Part shown: one piece after another, positions 23,436 to 34,969 of the stretch
Layout: every line of letters begins with the position of its first letter
Numbering within the stretch: position 1 is the first letter of the stretch
Source: Promicromonosporaceae bacterium
GTDB lineage: Bacteria > Actinomycetota > Actinomycetes > Actinomycetales > Cellulomonadaceae
DNA length: 35,015 nt
Assembly: GCA_009783295.1 (NCBI GenBank)
Contig: WRHK01000041.1
Location: forward strand, 1-35,015
Reading direction: 5' to 3'
Made by a program: the position numbers and the translations under genes
Notes under the pieces: model-generated
Databases searched by the model: none
Seen by the model: only the letters and a program-made list of their open reading frames with translations
Told to the model about the DNA's origin: nothing

Positions 23436-26400
23436 GAGCCACCTCCACGATGTTGTTCCACACGTTCTCGTCCCACTGGCCGTCGCCGTGGATCGCGATG
23501 CCGTCCGCCTCGGCCTGTGCCAGGGCGGCGCGCACGCGGGCCCAGCCCAGCGGCAGCACGCGCGAGAAGCGCGCGCGGGCGGCGTTGTCGGCCAGCAGCG
23601 CGGCGGCGACGTTCGAGCCCGTCTGCTCGACGTGGCGGCGCAGCAGCGCCTGGACCGTCTCCCAGTCGGCGTCGTCGAGCGGGCCGACCTCGAGCTCCCT
23701 GGACGTCACGGCGGCCGCGTTGACCGCCGAGGCGCGCAGGTCGAGCACGTAGGCCGTGCCGCCCGACATGCCGGCGCCGAGGTTGCGGCCCGTCGGGCCC
23801 AGTACCAGCACGGTGCCGCCCGTCATGTACTCCAGCGCGTGGTCGCCGACGCCCTCGACCACCAGGGTGGCGCCCGAGTTGCGGACGGCGAACCGCTCGC
23901 CCGCGCGGCCGCGCAGGTAGATCTCGCCCGACGTCGCGCCGTAGCCGATGACGTTGCCGGCGATGACGTTCGCCGCGCCCTCGAGCACCGACGCCTTGTC
24001 CGGGCGCACCACCACGAGGCCGCCCGACAGGCCCTTGCCGACGTAGTCGTTGGCGTCGCCGAACAGGCGCAGCGTGACGCCGTGCGGCAGGAACGCCGCG
24101 AACGACTGCCCCGCCGAGCCCGTGAGGGTCACGTCGATGGTGCCGTCCGGCAGGCCCTCGCCGCGGTAGCGCTTGGTGACCTCGTGGCCCAGCAGCGTGC
24201 CGACGGTGCGGTTGACGTTGCGGACCGGCAGCTCGATGGTCACGGGCGTGCCGTCCACGAGCGCCGGCTGCGCGAGCGCCACCAGCTGGTTGTCGAGCGC
24301 CTTGGCCAGGCCGTGGTCCTGCGCGTGGGTGCGGCGCAGCGCCGAGCCCTTGGCCGGGATGGGCTGCTCGAGCACGGGCGCCAGGTCGAGGCCGACCGCC
24401 TTCCAGTGCTCGACGGCCTTGCGGGTGTCGAGCACCTGCACCTGGCCGACGGCCTCGTCGATCGACCGGAAGCCGAGCGACGCGAGGTGCTCGCGCACCT
24501 CCAGGGCGATGAACTCGAAGAAGTTCACGACGAACTCGGGCTTGCCCGTGAACCGCTCGCGCAGCTCCGGGTTCTGCGTGGCCACGCCCACCGGGCAGGT
24601 GTCCAGGTGGCAGACGCGCATCATGATGCAGCCCGAGACCACCATGGGGGCGGTCGCGAAGCCGAACTCCTCGGCACCGAGCAGCGCCGCCACGACGACG
24701 TCGCGGCCGGTCTTCATCTGCCCGTCGACCTGCACCGTGATGCGGTCGCGCAGGTCGTTGAGGACCAGGGTCTGCTGGGTCTCGGCCAGGCCGATCTCCC
24801 ACGGCGTGCCCGCGTGCTTGAGCGACGTGAGGGGCGAGGCGCCCGTGCCGCCGTCGTGCCCCGAGATGAGGACGACGTCGGCGTGCGCCTTGGAGACGCC
24901 GGCCGCGACCGTACCCACGCCGAACTCGGAGACGAGCTTGACGTGGATGCGCGCGGCGGGGTTGGCGTTCTTGAGGTCGTGGATCAGCTGAGCCAGGTCC
25001 TCGATCGAGTAGATGTCGTGGTGCGGCGGCGGCGAGATGAGCCCGACGCCCGGCGTCGAGTGACGCACCTCCGCGACCCACGGGTACACCTTGGCCGGCG
25101 GGAGCTGGCCGCCCTCGCCGGGCTTGGCGCCCTGCGCGAGCTTGATCTGGATGTCGTCGGCCTGCGTGAGGTACTCGCTGGTGACGCCGAACCGGCCGGA
25201 CGCGACCTGCTTGACCCGCGAGCGGCGCTCGGGGTCGTACAGGCGCGCCGGGTGCTCGCCGCCCTCGCCCGTGTTGGAGCGCGCGCCGAGGCGGTTCATC
25301 GCGATGGCGAGCGTCTCGTGCAGCTCCTGGGACACCGAGCCGTACGACATGGCGCCCGTGTTGAAGCGCTTGACGATCTCGCTGACCGGCTCGACCTCGT
25401 CGATCGGGATCGGCTCGCGCTCCGGGGTGAAGCGCAGCAGGCCGCGCAGCGTCATGAGCCGGCGCGACTGCTCGTCCACCCGCCGCGTGTACTCGCGGAA
25501 GATGTCCATCCGGCCCGTGCGCGTGGAGTGCTGGAGCTTGAACACCGTCTCCGGGTCGAAGAGGTGCTCCTCGCCGTCGCGACGCCACTGGTACTCGCCG
25601 CCCGTGACCAGGCGCTTGTGCGGGTCGGGGTTGCCCGACGGCGGGTACGCCTCGGCGTGGCGCGCCGCGACCTCGGCCGCGACGACGTCGAGGCCGACGC
25701 CGCCCAGGCGGGAGGTGGTGCCCGCGAAGTAGTCGTCCACGAGCTCCTGCGAGAGGCCGACGGCCTCGAAGATCTGCGCCCCGCGGTAGGACATGATCGT
25801 CGAGATGCCCATCTTGCTCATGACCTTGAGCACGCCCTTGCCGAGCGCCTTGATGAGGTTCGCGACCGCCTTCTCGGGCGTGACGTCGAGGTAGCCGCGC
25901 ACGGCCAGGTCCTCGACGGTCTCCATCGCCAGGTACGGGTTGACGCACGCGGCGCCGTAGCCGATGAGCAGCGCGACGTGGTGCACCTCGCGCACGTCAC
26001 CGGCCTCGACCACGAGCGAGATCTGCGTGCGCGTGCGACGGCGCAGCAGGTGGTGGTGCACCGCGGACGTGAGCAGCAGCGACGGGATCGGCGCGAGCTC
26101 GGCGTTCGACTCGCGGTCGCTGAGCACGATGTGCGTCGCGCCCTTCTCGATCGCCTCGTCGACCTCGGCGAAGATCGCCTCGAGCCGGTCGTACAGGGCG
26201 GCGCCGCCACCCGCGACCGAGTAGAGGCCGCGCACCATGAAGGAGCGGAAGACGCCCTCGAGGCGCTCGTCCTTGGCGACGTGCACGATCTTGGCGAGCT
26301 GGTCGTTGTCGACCACCGGGAAGTCGAGCACGAGCTTGCGCGCGTGCTGGGCGTCGTCGGCGAGCAGGTTCGGCTCCGGGCCGATGGCGCTGCCGAGCGA

Positions 26401-27987
26401 CGTCACGAGCTCCTCGCGGATGGCGTCCAGCGGAGGGTTCGTGACCTGCGCGAACATCTGCGTGAAGTAGTCGAACAGCAGGCGCGGGCGGCTCGAGAGC
26501 ACCGCGATCGGGGTGTCCGTGCCCATCGCGCCCAGGGGCTCGGCGCCCGTGTTCGCGATCGGGGTCAGGATGACCTTGAGCTCTTCCTCGGTGTACCCGA
26601 AGGTGCGCTGGCGGCGTTGCACCGAGGCGGGGCTGTGGGCCACGTGCTCGCGCTCGGGCAGGGACTCGAGCGTGATCTTGTAGTCGTCGATCCAGCGCTG
26701 GTACGGCTGCTGGCCGGCGAGCTGGCCCTTGACCTCGTCGTCCTCCACGATGCGCCCGGCGCCCGTGTCGACCAGGAACATGCGGCCCGGCTCGAGGCGG
26801 CCCTTGCGCACCACGGTGGCGGGGTCGATGTCGAGCACGCCGGACTCCGACGCGAGCACGACCAGGCCGTCCTCCGTGACCCAGTAGCGCCCGGGGCGCA
26901 GGCCGTTGCGGTCCAGGACCGCGCCGATGAGCGTGCCGTCGGTGAACGTCAGGGCGGCCGGGCCGTCCCACGGCTCGATGAGGTTCGCGTGGTACTCGTA
27001 GAACGCCCGGCGCGCGGGGTCCATCTCGGCGTGGTTCTCCCACGCCTCCGGCACCATCATCAGCACGGCGTGCGGCAGCGAGCGGCCGCCCAGGTGCAGC
27101 AGCTCGAGCACCTCGTCGAACGACGCCGAGTCGGAGGCGCCGTCGGTGCACACCGGCAGCAGCGGGGCGAGGTCGCCCAGGGCCTCGCTGCGGAGCGTGC
27201 CCTCGCGCGCGGCCATCCAGTTGCGGTTGCCGCGCACCGTGTTGATCTCGCCGTTGTGCGCGATCTGGCGGAACGGCTGCGCCAGCGGCCACGACGGGAA
27301 CGTGTTGGTGGAGAAGCGCGAGTGGACCAGCGCGAGCTCCGAGGCGTACCGCGGGTCGCTCAGGTCGGGGAAGAACGGCTCGAGCTGCGACGTGGTCAGC
27401 ATGCCCTTGTACGTGATGGTGCGCGCGGACAGCGACGCCAGGTACAGGTCGAGCTCGTTCTGCGCCCGCTTGCGCAGGCGGTAGGCGCGGCGGTCCAGGT
27501 CGATGCCGCTCAGCTCGCGCGAGGGGTCGGCGACGACGACCTGGCGGAACAGCGGCATCGAGGCGCGCGCCGTCGGGCCCACGAGGTCGGCCGTGACGGG
27601 CACGTCGCGCCAGGCCAGGACCTCGAGCTTCTCCTCGGCGGCGATCTCGTCGAAGCGGCGTGCCACCGCGTCGGCGGTCGCGACGTCCTGCGGCAGGAAC
27701 GCCGTGCCGATGGCGTACCGGCCCGCGGGCGGCAGCTCGGCGGCGATCACGTCGCGCAGGAACGCGTCCGGGATCTGCGTGAGGATGCCGGCGCCGTCAC
27801 CCGAGTTCTCCTCGGCGCCGACGGCGCCGCGGTGGTCGAGGTTGAGCAGCGCAGTCAGGCCCGCGTCGACGATGTCACGTCCCGGGGTCCCGCGCAGCGT
27901 CGCCACGAAGGCGACGCCACAGGCGTCGTGCTCGGCCGTGGGGTCATACAGCCCCTGGCGGCCCGGCCGGTTCAGCGGCGTGCTCAT
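23428..27987 (-). CDS. gltB: Glutamate synthase large (alpha) subunit
   Basis: A 1519-residue enzyme that makes two glutamates from glutamine and 2-oxoglutarate. Start ATG 27987 follows AAGGA by 8 bases; longer readings add residues without support. A 22-residue propeptide precedes the catalytic Cys23 (HDACGVAF), which becomes the N-terminus after processing. Then come the class II amidotransferase domain (to ~430), a central domain, the FMN synthase domain ([51 protein letters not shown]), the 3Fe-4S cysteines [12 protein letters not shown], and a C-terminal Gly-rich beta-helix ([19 protein letters not shown]). It lies 107 bp after lgt and probably has its own promoter. Confidence 0.97.
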   Translation of the reverse strand: MSTPLNRPGRQGLYDPTAEHDACGVAFVATLRGTPGRDIVDAGLTALLNLDHRGAVGAEENSGDGAGILTQIPDAFLRDVIAAELPPAGRYAIGTAFLPQDVATADAVARRFDEIAAEEKLEVLAWRDVPVTADLVGPTARASMPLFRQVVVADPSRELSGIDLDRRAYRLRKRAQNELDLYLASLSARTITYKGMLTTSQLEPFFPDLSDPRYASELALVHSRFSTNTFPSWPLAQPFRQIAHNGEINTVRGNRNWMAAREGTLRSEALGDLAPLLPVCTDGASDSASFDEVLELLHLGGRSLPHAVLMMVPEAWENHAEMDPARRAFYEYHANLIEPWDGPAALTFTDGTLIGAVLDRNGLRPGRYWVTEDGLVVLASESGVLDIDPATVVRKGRLEPGRMFLVDTGAGRIVEDDEVKGQLAGQQPYQRWIDDYKITLESLPEREHVAHSPASVQRRQRTFGYTEEELKVILTPIANTGAEPLGAMGTDTPIAVLSSRPRLLFDYFTQMFAQVTNPPLDAIREELVTSLGSAIGPEPNLLADDAQHARKLVLDFPVVDNDQLAKIVHVAKDERLEGVFRSFMVRGLYSVAGGGAALYDRLEAIFAEVDEAIEKGATHIVLSDRESNAELAPIPSLLLTSAVHHHLLRRRTRTQISLVVEAGDVREVHHVALLIGYGAACVNPYLAMETVEDLAVRGYLDVTPEKAVANLIKALGKGVLKVMSKMGISTIMSYRGAQIFEAVGLSQELVDDYFAGTTSRLGGVGLDVVAAEVAARHAEAYPPSGNPDPHKRLVTGGEYQWRRDGEEHLFDPETVFKLQHSTRTGRMDIFREYTRRVDEQSRRLMTLRGLLRFTPEREPIPIDEVEPVSEIVKRFNTGAMSYGSVSQELHETLAIAMNRLGARSNTGEGGEHPARLYDPERRSRVKQVASGRFGVTSEYLTQADDIQIKLAQGAKPGEGGQLPPAKVYPWVAEVRHSTPGVGLISPPPHHDIYSIEDLAQLIHDLKNANPAARIHVKLVSEFGVGTVAAGVSKAHADVVLISGHDGGTGASPLTSLKHAGTPWEIGLAETQQTLVLNDLRDRITVQVDGQMKTGRDVVVAALLGAEEFGFATAPMVVSGCIMMRVCHLDTCPVGVATQNPELRERFTGKPEFVVNFFEFIALEVREHLASLGFRSIDEAVGQVQVLDTRKAVEHWKAVGLDLAPVLEQPIPAKGSALRRTHAQDHGLAKALDNQLVALAQPALVDGTPVTIELPVRNVNRTVGTLLGHEVTKRYRGEGLPDGTIDVTLTGSAGQSFAAFLPHGVTLRLFGDANDYVGKGLSGGLVVVRPDKASVLEGAANVIAGNVIGYGATSGEIYLRGRAGERFAVRNSGATLVVEGVGDHALEYMTGGTVLVLGPTGRNLGAGMSGGTAYVLDLRASAVNAAAVTSRELEVGPLDDADWETVQALLRRHVEQTGSNVAAALLADNAARARFSRVLPLGWARVRAALAQAEADGIAIHGDGQWDENVWNNIVEVARG

Positions 27988-28006
27988 CAACACCGTCCTT
28001 ACAGAC

Positions 28007-28024
28007 GCGCCCGTCCCCGGGCGC
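28007..28024 (-). other. Short hairpin between lgt and gltB
   Basis: A 7-bp GC-rich stem (28007-28013 with 28018-28024), loop TCCC, 20 bases before the gltB start. A second 6-bp stem is at 28074-28089. Either may end the trp-lgt transcript or structure the gltB leader; neither is strong. Confidence 0.35.
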
Positions 28025-28094
28025 GACATCCTCGTCTGGCTTGCGGGACGTCGTCGGCCCTAGGTTCACACGTGCCCGTGGGTACGGGCGTTGG

Positions 28095-29072
28095 TCAGGC
28101 GCTGGCTGCCGGGTCGGGGTCGTGACCTGCAGGCTCGCCTGAGTCCGTCTTGTCGTCGCTGGTGGCGTCGGTCGGGGTGGTGGTCTCCGCGTCAGGTGCG
28201 TTCTCACCTTCCGCATCGGCCGGGATCCGACGCCGTGCGTCGGGCTCCCGCCCGGGCCTCAGACGCCCCACGACGACGAATGCTGCCAGAGCACCGAGCC
28301 CCACCACGATCGACGTCCACACGTTGAGCCGGAGGCCCAGGACGTGATTTGCAGTGTCGACCCGGAGGGCCTCGATCCAGCCGCGCCCCAGGGTGTAGAG
28401 CACGACGTAGGCCCAGAATACGCGACCGTGCCCGAGCCGGAACCGACGGTCCAACCAGAGAAGGACGCCCGCCATGGCGAGGTTCCACAACAGCTCGTAC
28501 AGGAACGTCGGGTGGAAGGTCGTGCCGACCGGGAACGTGGTGCCCGTCGCGGGGTTCGTGACCAGGTGGTCGGGGTCGATCCGCAGCCCCCACGGGAGCG
28601 TGGTCGGGGCGCCGTAGAGCTCCTGGTTGAACCAGTTGCCGAGGCGGCCGACTGCCTGCGCGACGAGCAGGCCGGGCGCCAGGGCGTCGGCGAACACGGG
28701 CAGGCGGATGTTCTGGCGGCGCGCGCCGATGTAGGCGCCCAGACCGCCCAGGGCGACGGCGCCCCAGATGCCGAGGCCGCCCTCCCAGATGTAGAGCGCA
28801 CGGATCGGGTCGCCGCCCGCGCCGAAGTACGGCTGCGGCGTCGTGATGACGTGGTAGAGCCGCCCGCCGACGATGCCGAACGGCACCGCCCAGAACGCGA
28901 TCTCCAGCACGTCGTCGAACGTGCCGCCCTCGGTGCGCTTGGTGAACCGCTTGGTGGCGATCCACACGGCCAGGACGATGCCGGCGAGGATCGCCAGCGC
29001 GTACGCGCGCACGGGGAACGCCCCGATGTGCCACACGCCCTGGGGCGGGCTCGGGATCGATGCGTGGAGCAT
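28095..29072 (-). CDS. lgt: Prolipoprotein diacylglyceryl transferase
   Basis: A 325-residue membrane enzyme that moves diacylglycerol from phosphatidylglycerol to the lipobox Cys of prolipoproteins. The family signature GRLGNWFNQELYGAPT is present, as are HPTFLYELLWNL and GRGWIEALRVDTA in the C-terminal half. About seven TM segments span residues ~15-265. The last ~50 residues are a hydrophilic Asp/Thr/Glu-rich tail, as in other actinobacterial Lgt. ATG 29072 shares its A with the trpA stop (TGATG), and GGAAGGA lies within trpA just upstream. Linkage to trpA is the same as in M. tuberculosis. Confidence 0.96.
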   Translation of the reverse strand: MLHASIPSPPQGVWHIGAFPVRAYALAILAGIVLAVWIATKRFTKRTEGGTFDDVLEIAFWAVPFGIVGGRLYHVITTPQPYFGAGGDPIRALYIWEGGLGIWGAVALGGLGAYIGARRQNIRLPVFADALAPGLLVAQAVGRLGNWFNQELYGAPTTLPWGLRIDPDHLVTNPATGTTFPVGTTFHPTFLYELLWNLAMAGVLLWLDRRFRLGHGRVFWAYVVLYTLGRGWIEALRVDTANHVLGLRLNVWTSIVVGLGALAAFVVVGRLRPGREPDARRRIPADAEGENAPDAETTTPTDATSDDKTDSGEPAGHDPDPAASA

Positions 29073-29902
29073 CACGCGTCCTTCCGCGAGCGCGCCACAC
29101 CGGCGGCGAGCTCGGCCGTGAGGGTCTGGAGGTCGTCGAGGCGCTGCGTCCAGGGGCGGTCCGTCTGGAGCGTCTTCACGAGCGCGGAGCCCACGATGAC
29201 GCCGTCGGCGTACGCGCCGACCTGCGCCGCCTGCTCCCCGGTCGAGACGCCGAGGCCCACGCACACGTGGTCGGCGCCCGCCGCCCGCGTGTCGGCGACC
29301 AGGCGCTCGGCGGCGGCGCCGACCGTCGCGCGCGTACCCGTCACGCCCATCACCGAGGCGGCGTAGACGAACCCGCGCGAGGCCTTGGCGGTGATGCGCA
29401 GGCGCTCGGGCGTCGAGCTGGGGGCCGCGAGGAACACGCGGTCCAGGCCGTAGGTGTCGGCGGCGGCGATCCAGTCGCGGCCCTCGTCCGGGATGAGGTC
29501 GGGCGTGATGATGCCCGCGCCGCCCGCGCCGGCCAGGTCGCGCGCGAACGCGTCGACGCCGTAGCGCAGGATCGGGTTCCAGTAGCTCATCACCAGCACG
29601 GGCGCGGCGGGAGCGTGGGCCTTGAGCGCCTCGACCACGCGGACCACGTCGCGCACGCGGGTGCCCGCGGCGAGCGCGGCCTCCCCGGCCCGCTGGACGA
29701 CAGGGCCGTCCACGCCGGGATCCGTGTACGGGACACCCAGCTCGACCGCGTCCGCGCCGGCGTCGAGCATCGCCGTGATCGCCTCGATCGCGAGGTCCGG
29801 CGTCGGCGTGCCCAGCGGGATGTACCCGATGAGCGCCGCGCGGCCGGCCGCCGCGGTGGCGTCCAGCATGGCGCCGGACTGCGAGGTCACGGTCGTGCTC
29901 AC
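29072..29902 (-). CDS. trpA: Tryptophan synthase alpha subunit
   Basis: A 276-residue TIM-barrel subunit that splits indole-3-glycerol phosphate to indole, which is channelled to TrpB. The catalytic Glu and Asp are in [15 protein letters not shown] (matching E. coli Glu49 and Asp60), with phosphate-binding GVTGTR and [13 protein letters not shown] downstream. GTG 29902 overlaps the trpB stop as GTGA, and the stop overlaps the lgt start as TGATG, so it is coupled on both sides. Confidence 0.96.
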   Translation of the reverse strand: MSTTVTSQSGAMLDATAAAGRAALIGYIPLGTPTPDLAIEAITAMLDAGADAVELGVPYTDPGVDGPVVQRAGEAALAAGTRVRDVVRVVEALKAHAPAAPVLVMSYWNPILRYGVDAFARDLAGAGGAGIITPDLIPDEGRDWIAAADTYGLDRVFLAAPSSTPERLRITAKASRGFVYAASVMGVTGTRATVGAAAERLVADTRAAGADHVCVGLGVSTGEQAAQVGAYADGVIVGSALVKTLQTDRPWTQRLDDLQTLTAELAAGVARSRKDA

Positions 29903-31209
29903 TGGTCCCCCTCCGAGCCCGCCTGGGCGTCGTCGTCGAGCAGGCCGAACCACCGGGCGGCGGTCGCCACGTCCTTGTCGCCGCGGCCCGACAGGTTGAT
30001 GAGGATCACCTGGTCGCGCTTGCCCGCCGCGGCCAGCTCCTGGCCCACCTGCATGGCGCCGGCGAGGGCGTGCGACGACTCGATCGCAGGGATGATCCCC
30101 TCGGTGTGGCTCAGCAGGCGGAACGCCTCCATCGCCTCGTCGTCCATGATCGGGCGGTAGGTGGCCCGGCCCATGTCGTTCAGCCACGCGTGGGCGGGGC
30201 CGACGCTCGGGTAGTCCAGGCCGGCCGAGATGGAGTGCGTCGGCAGCGTCTGGCCGTCGTCGTCCTGGAGCACGTAGGACCGCGTGCCCTGCAGGACGCC
30301 GGGCGAGCCGCCCGAGAAGCGGGCCGCGTGCTCGCCGGGGCTGATCGCGCGTCCGCCGGCCTCGAAGCCGAAGATCGCGACGTCCGGGTCGTCGAGGAAC
30401 GCGTTGAACAGGCCGAGGGCGTTGGACCCGCCACCCACGCACGCGCACAGCACGTCGGGCAGGCGGCCGATCCGCTCCTGGATCTGCTCGCGGGCCTCCT
30501 CGCCGATGATGCGGTGGAACTCGCGCACCATCTCGGGGAACGGGTGCGGGCCCGTCACGGTGCCGAGCAGGTAGTGCGTCGTCTCGACGTTGGCGACCCA
30601 GTCGCGGAACGCCTCGTTGATCGCGTCCTTGAGCGTCCTCGAGCCGATCTGGACGGGGATCACCGTGGCGCCGAGCAGGCGCATGCGGGCCACGTTGAGC
30701 GCCTGGCGCTTCGTGTCCTCCTCGCCCATGTAGATCACGCACTCGAGGTCGAGCAGCGCCGCGGCGGTCGCCGTCGCGACGCCGTGCTGGCCAGCCCCGG
30801 TCTCGGCGATGACGCGCGTCTTGCCCATGCGCTTCACGAGCAGGGCCTGGCCCAGCACGTTGTTGATCTTGTGCGAGCCGGTGTGGTTGAGGTCCTCGCG
30901 CTTGAGGAACACGCGGTTGCCGGCCTCGCCACCGCAGTGCTGCGCGAAGCGCGTCACCTCGGTCAGCGGGGAGGGGCGGCCCACGTACTCGCGGTGCAGG
31001 CGGTCGAGCTCGTTGCGGAACGCCGGGTCGTCGAGGGCCTTGCGGTACTCGGTCTCGAGCTCGTCGAGCGCGGCCACGAGCGCCTCGGGCACGAACCGGC
31101 CGCCGAACTCGCCGAAGTACGGGCCGGGCTGCTCGGACAGCTTGCCGAGGACCTGGTGGGCCAGGGTCGACGTCAGGGCGTCGCTCACGGGGTGGTCAGG
31201 CTGGTTCAC
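29899..31209 (-). CDS. trpB: Tryptophan synthase beta subunit
   Basis: A 436-residue PLP enzyme that condenses indole with serine. The PLP lysine is in [21 protein letters not shown], the Gly-rich phosphate loop CVGGGSNA, and [19 protein letters not shown] are also present. There is an N-terminal extension of about 25 residues before [17 protein letters not shown] 31209 follows GAGAGG by six bases and lies 17 bases after the trpC stop. The TrpB type is the standard TrpB1 that pairs with TrpA. Confidence 0.97.
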   Translation of the reverse strand: MNQPDHPVSDALTSTLAHQVLGKLSEQPGPYFGEFGGRFVPEALVAALDELETEYRKALDDPAFRNELDRLHREYVGRPSPLTEVTRFAQHCGGEAGNRVFLKREDLNHTGSHKINNVLGQALLVKRMGKTRVIAETGAGQHGVATATAAALLDLECVIYMGEEDTKRQALNVARMRLLGATVIPVQIGSRTLKDAINEAFRDWVANVETTHYLLGTVTGPHPFPEMVREFHRIIGEEAREQIQERIGRLPDVLCACVGGGSNALGLFNAFLDDPDVAIFGFEAGGRAISPGEHAARFSGGSPGVLQGTRSYVLQDDDGQTLPTHSISAGLDYPSVGPAHAWLNDMGRATYRPIMDDEAMEAFRLLSHTEGIIPAIESSHALAGAMQVGQELAAAGKRDQVILINLSGRGDKDVATAARWFGLLDDDAQAGSEGDQ

Positions 31210-31226
31210 GTCGGCCTCTCGGTGGT

Positions 31227-32054
31227 TCAGGACTGCGTGGCCGGCCGCACCGACCACAGCGACGGGTGCTGACCCGCGGCCACGAGGTCGGCGACGGAGC
31301 GGCGGGGGGCTTCTCCGGTGACCAGAGCCTCCCCCACGAGCACGGCGTGAGCGCCGGCCCTGGCGTAGTCCATGACGTCGTGGGGCCCACGGACGCCGGA
31401 CTCGGCGACCCGGACGACGTCGTCGGGGATGAGCGGCGCGAGCTTCGCGAACACGCCGCGGTCCACCTCGAGCGTCTTGAGGTCGCGGGCGTTGACGCCC
31501 ACGACGCGGGCGCCGGCGTCGAGGGCGCGCTTGACCTCGTCGGCCGTGTGCGCCTCGACCAGCGCCGTCATCCCGAGCGAGTGCACGCGCTCGATGAGCG
31601 ACTCCAGCACGGTCTGCTCGAGGGCCGCGACGATGAGCAGGACGACGTCGGCGCCGTGGGCGCGCGCCTCCCACACCTGGTACGGCGTCACGACGAAGTC
31701 CTTGCGGAGCACCGGCACGTCCACGCGGGCGCGGACGGCGTCCAGGTCGGCCAGCGAGCCGCCGAACCGGCGCTCCTCGGTCAGCACCGAGATCACGGAG
31801 GCCCCGCCGGTGGCGTACTCGGCGGCGAGGGCGGCCGGGTCGGCGATGGCGGCGAGCGCGCCCTTCGACGGGCTCGAGCGCTTGACCTCGGCGATCACGG
31901 CCACGGCGTCCTGCTTGCGCAGTCGGCCGACCACCTCGAGGGCGCCGGCGGCGCGCGCGGCGCGCTCCTTGAGCTCGTCCAGGCTCGTGGCGGCCTGGCG
32001 GACGGCGAGGTCCTCGAGGACGCCCGCGACGATGCCTTCCAGGACCGTCGTCAT
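31227..32054 (-). CDS. trpC: Indole-3-glycerol phosphate synthase
   Basis: A 275-residue TIM-barrel enzyme closing the indole ring of CdRP. Family signatures are [13 protein letters not shown] (catalytic Lys), [57 protein letters not shown] and [12 protein letters not shown]. It is a stand-alone enzyme, not fused to TrpF. ATG 32054 overlaps the stop of the upstream HGxxPAAW gene as ATGA. Confidence 0.96.
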   Translation of the reverse strand: MTTVLEGIVAGVLEDLAVRQAATSLDELKERAARAAGALEVVGRLRKQDAVAVIAEVKRSSPSKGALAAIADPAALAAEYATGGASVISVLTEERRFGGSLADLDAVRARVDVPVLRKDFVVTPYQVWEARAHGADVVLLIVAALEQTVLESLIERVHSLGMTALVEAHTADEVKRALDAGARVVGVNARDLKTLEVDRGVFAKLAPLIPDDVVRVAESGVRGPHDVMDYARAGAHAVLVGEALVTGEAPRRSVADLVAAGQHPSLWSVRPATQS

Positions 32055-32314
32055 GCGCGGGGCTCCCGCGCGGACTGCGACGGCTGGCCGTGGCCCATCG
32101 CGCGCAGCACCACGCCGGCGACGAGCGAGGCGACCACGATCACGGCCCCGACGATGATGACCCACAGCCACGGGCCGATGAACCCGGCCGCCGCGATGAT
32201 GGCCCCGAGCGTCACACCGATCATGGCGACCCACGCGGCGACGGTCTTGCCCTCGTTGTGGAAGGGGGCGGCGTCGGGCAGGTACGCGGTCTCGGTGCTC
32301 GTGTTCTCGGCCAT
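32051..32314 (-). CDS. Small two-TM protein, HGxxPAAW/DUF6704 family
   Basis: An 87-residue protein with a hydrophilic N-terminus containing [10 protein letters not shown] (the family's HGxxPAAW-like motif, here [10 protein letters not shown]), two TM segments (about 25-45 and 50-70) and a basic tail. Such proteins recur between trpE and trpC in Actinobacteria, but no function is established as far as I know. It starts 47 bp after the Trp-associated membrane gene and overlaps trpC by ATGA. Confidence 0.8.
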   Translation of the reverse strand: MAENTSTETAYLPDAAPFHNEGKTVAAWVAMIGVTLGAIIAAAGFIGPWLWVIIVGAVIVVASLVAGVVLRAMGHGQPSQSAREPRA

Positions 32315-32361
32315 GGTGATTGTCGTGCCTCTCGTGGTGTGGCTGGCTCAGCAGGAGCAGC

Positions 32362-32964
32362 CTAGCGTTCCTGCGGAGCGGTCGGATCCGCGCCTCGGGT
32401 GAGCGCGTCCCAGGCGTCGTGGGTGTCGACGGGCGTGTCCTGCGCGGCGTCGGCCTGCGCGGGGACCGGGGCGGCGGCGTCGGCGCGCTCGTGCCGGCTG
32501 GACGTGGCGGTCCAGCGCCGCGCCGCCAGCCAGACCACGACCGCGGCGGCGACCGCGAGCACGCCGACGGCGGCGCTCAGCCAGGGCCAGGCGGTCACGG
32601 AGGCGGCGCGGGTCAGGTCGGTGACGTTCGCGGCGGCGACGGCGCCCTCCCGGGCGACGTCGGTGGGCGCGAGGGCGACGGAGACGGCGGAGAAGGCGAC
32701 CAGGGCGCCCGCCGCGGCGGCCACCACGAGCACGACCCTGCGCCCCACCCGGCCGGTGATCGCGAGCGCCAGTCCTGCCGCCACCAGCACGAACGCGGCC
32801 GCGTTCACGGCGGGCGCGGCGGTGCCGCCGCTCACGGCGACGGCCACGGTCGGGTCGATGGCGGTCGAGGTCTCGGCGCGCACCCACGTGGGCCCGGCCG
32901 TCACGGCGGAGAGCGCCCCGAGGAGGACGAGCAGGAGGGCGCTGCGCCCGCGGGTGGGGCTCAC
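32362..32964 (-). CDS. Trp biosynthesis-associated membrane protein (TIGR02234)
   Basis: A 200-residue membrane protein with four TM segments: near the N-terminus ([16 protein letters not shown]), [35 protein letters not shown] and [21 protein letters not shown] Thr/Trp-containing loop (GPTWVRAE) and a hydrophilic Ala/Asp-rich tail match the TIGR02234 family found in actinobacterial trp operons; function unknown. GTG 32964 overlaps the trpE stop as GTGA. Confidence 0.85.
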   Translation of the reverse strand: MSPTRGRSALLLVLLGALSAVTAGPTWVRAETSTAIDPTVAVAVSGGTAAPAVNAAAFVLVAAGLALAITGRVGRRVVLVVAAAAGALVAFSAVSVALAPTDVAREGAVAAANVTDLTRAASVTAWPWLSAAVGVLAVAAAVVVWLAARRWTATSSRHERADAAAPVPAQADAAQDTPVDTHDAWDALTRGADPTAPQER

Positions 32965-34514
32965 TTCTCCCCCAGGGGCCGGAACCGGGCCGCGAGCTGG
33001 ACCGCGCGCACGGCGGCAGCGGCCTTGTTGCGCGACTCGGCGTACTCGAGCGCGGGCACGGAGTCGGCGACGATCCCGCCGCCGGCCTGCACGGACGCGC
33101 GCCCCTCGCGCACGAACGCCGTGCGGATGGCGATCGCCATGTCGAGGTTGCCGCCGAAGTCGAAGTACCCGACCGTGCCGCCGTAGATGCCGCGGGAGGC
33201 GGGCTCGAGCTCGTCGATGAGGGCGATCGCGCGCGGCTTGGGCGCGCCGGAGAGGGTGCCCGCCGGGAAGGTCGCCTTGAACGTCTCCAGGGCCGTGCGG
33301 CCCGGGCGCAGCCGGCCGACCACCGTGGAGCACAGGTGCATGATGTGGCTGAACCGGCGCAGCTTCATGAACTCGACGACCTCGACCGACGTCGGCTCGC
33401 AGACCTTGACCAGGTCGTTGCGCGAGAGGTCCACGAGCATGACGTGCTCGGCGAGCTCCTTGGGGTCCTCGAAGAGGCCCTCGCCGAGGGCGACGTCCTC
33501 CTCGACCGTGGCGCCGCGCGGGCGCGAGCCCGCGATCGGGTACGTGGTCACGCGCCCGGCATCGACCTTGACGAGCGTCTCGGGGCTGGAGCCCACCACC
33601 TGGAAGTCGCGGCCCTGTGCGTCCTTGAGATGGAAGTAGTACATGTACGGCGACGGGTTGATGGTGCGCAGCGCGCGGTAGACGTCGAGCGGGTCGGCCG
33701 GGCAGTCCAGGTCGAGGCGCTGCGAGAGCACCACCTGGAACACCTCGCCGTCGCGGATCGCCTCCTTGCCGGCGTCGACCGCGGCCTCGAACTCCTGGCG
33801 CGTGGAGCGGAACTCGAGCGCGGGCTCCTTGGCGTCCGGGTCGAGCACCGTGGTGACGCGCGGCCCCGCGGCCGCGAGGCGCTCCTCCAGGGCGTCGAGC
33901 CGCGCGACGGCGTCGGCGTGCGCCCAGTCGACGCGGGCGTCGGTGTCGTCCATGTTGATCGCGTTGGCCACCAGCCACACGGACCCGGTGTGGTGGTCGA
34001 CGGCGACCAGCTCGGTCGCCAGGCACAGTGCGAGCTCGGGGGCGCCGAGCTCGTCGGGCGCGGTCGCCGGGAGCGTGGGCTCCCAGTGCCGCACGATGTC
34101 CCAGCCCATCGCGCCCGCCATGCCGCCAGTGAACGGGGGCAGCCCCTCGATCGGGTCGGTGCGCAGCGCCGAGAGCGTCGCCTCGAGCACGTCGACGACG
34201 TCGCCGTCGGTGGGGATGCCCGCCGGGACGTCGCCCGTCCAGACGGCCTGGCCGCCGTGGGAGACGAGCTGCGCACGTGACGCGACGCCGACGAACGACC
34301 AGCGGTCCCACGCCCCCGACGCGTCGGCGGACTCCAGCACGAACGAGCCGGGCACGCCGTGCGCGAGCGTCCGGTACAGGCCCACCGGCGTCGCGTCGTC
34401 GGCCAGCACGCGGCGCACCACGGGGATCACGCGGCGGCCGGAGGCCAGGTCGCGGAAGCCCTCGAGCGTCGGCCAGGTCTCGCCCCAGGGCAGGGTCGCG
34501 GGCGTGGCGCTCAC
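32961..34514 (-). CDS. trpE: Anthranilate synthase component I
   Basis: A 517-residue enzyme making anthranilate from chorismate with ammonia from the TrpG glutaminase, which is not in this window. The feedback-inhibitor motif is FVLESAD (LLES-type, tryptophan binding) and the chorismate-binding domain has [34 protein letters not shown] and [20 protein letters not shown] 34514 overlaps the hisI stop as GTGA. Because it overlaps hisI there is no room for a trp leader peptide directly upstream; control must come from a promoter at or before hisI, or from within it. Confidence 0.96.
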   Translation of the reverse strand: MSATPATLPWGETWPTLEGFRDLASGRRVIPVVRRVLADDATPVGLYRTLAHGVPGSFVLESADASGAWDRWSFVGVASRAQLVSHGGQAVWTGDVPAGIPTDGDVVDVLEATLSALRTDPIEGLPPFTGGMAGAMGWDIVRHWEPTLPATAPDELGAPELALCLATELVAVDHHTGSVWLVANAINMDDTDARVDWAHADAVARLDALEERLAAAGPRVTTVLDPDAKEPALEFRSTRQEFEAAVDAGKEAIRDGEVFQVVLSQRLDLDCPADPLDVYRALRTINPSPYMYYFHLKDAQGRDFQVVGSSPETLVKVDAGRVTTYPIAGSRPRGATVEEDVALGEGLFEDPKELAEHVMLVDLSRNDLVKVCEPTSVEVVEFMKLRRFSHIMHLCSTVVGRLRPGRTALETFKATFPAGTLSGAPKPRAIALIDELEPASRGIYGGTVGYFDFGGNLDMAIAIRTAFVREGRASVQAGGGIVADSVPALEYAESRNKAAAAVRAVQLAARFRPLGEK

Positions 34515-34888
34515 GCGGCGTCCCCCTCGCGCTCGCCGACGACCGCGGGCAGGTCGCCCCCCGCGAGGAAGCACGTGCGCTCCCCCGTGTGGCACGCGGC
34601 CCCCACCTGGTCGACCTTGACGAGCAGGGCGTCGCCGTCGCAGTCGATCGCCACGGACTTCACGTACTGGCGGTGCCCGGATGTGTCGCCCTTGCGCCAG
34701 TACTCGCTCCGGGAGCGCGACCAGAAGGTCACGCGCCCCGACGTCAGCGTGCGGCGCAGCGCCTCGTCGTCCATCCAGCCGAGCATGAGCACCTCGCCGG
34801 TGTCGTGCTGCTGGACGATCGCGGCGACCAGGCCGTGCTCGTCGCGCTTGAGGCGGGCGGCGGTCTGCGGGTCGAGAGTCTCGGGCAC
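34511..34888 (-). CDS. hisI: Phosphoribosyl-AMP cyclohydrolase
   Basis: A 125-residue enzyme opening the purine ring of PR-AMP (third step of histidine synthesis). Seen: [36 protein letters not shown], the metal site [13 protein letters not shown] and zinc ligands in CHTGERTCF. It is the single-domain form, without the HisE pyrophosphohydrolase. GTG 34888 follows GGAAGGA by about eight bases. In M. tuberculosis hisI likewise precedes trpE. The gene's upstream neighbour is outside the window. Confidence 0.96.
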   Translation of the reverse strand: MPETLDPQTAARLKRDEHGLVAAIVQQHDTGEVLMLGWMDDEALRRTLTSGRVTFWSRSRSEYWRKGDTSGHRQYVKSVAIDCDGDALLVKVDQVGAACHTGERTCFLAGGDLPAVVGEREGDAA

Positions 34889-34969
34889 GGGCCTATCCTT
34901 CCACGCGCGGTCGTCGTGTTTTCGCGACGCCGGTGCGGTGCAGGGCCGGGGCGGGGGTTCCCGGCCCCG

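Noticed and set aside
22897-28125. 1742-codon plus-strand frame opposite gltB and gltD
   Set aside because: Low-complexity Arg/Asp/Val-rich translation with no recognisable domain, fully antisense to well-conserved gltB and gltD.
34511-34600. trp leader peptide or attenuator before trpE
   Set aside because: trpE overlaps hisI by four bases and no run of Trp codons or terminator-antiterminator pair is visible there.
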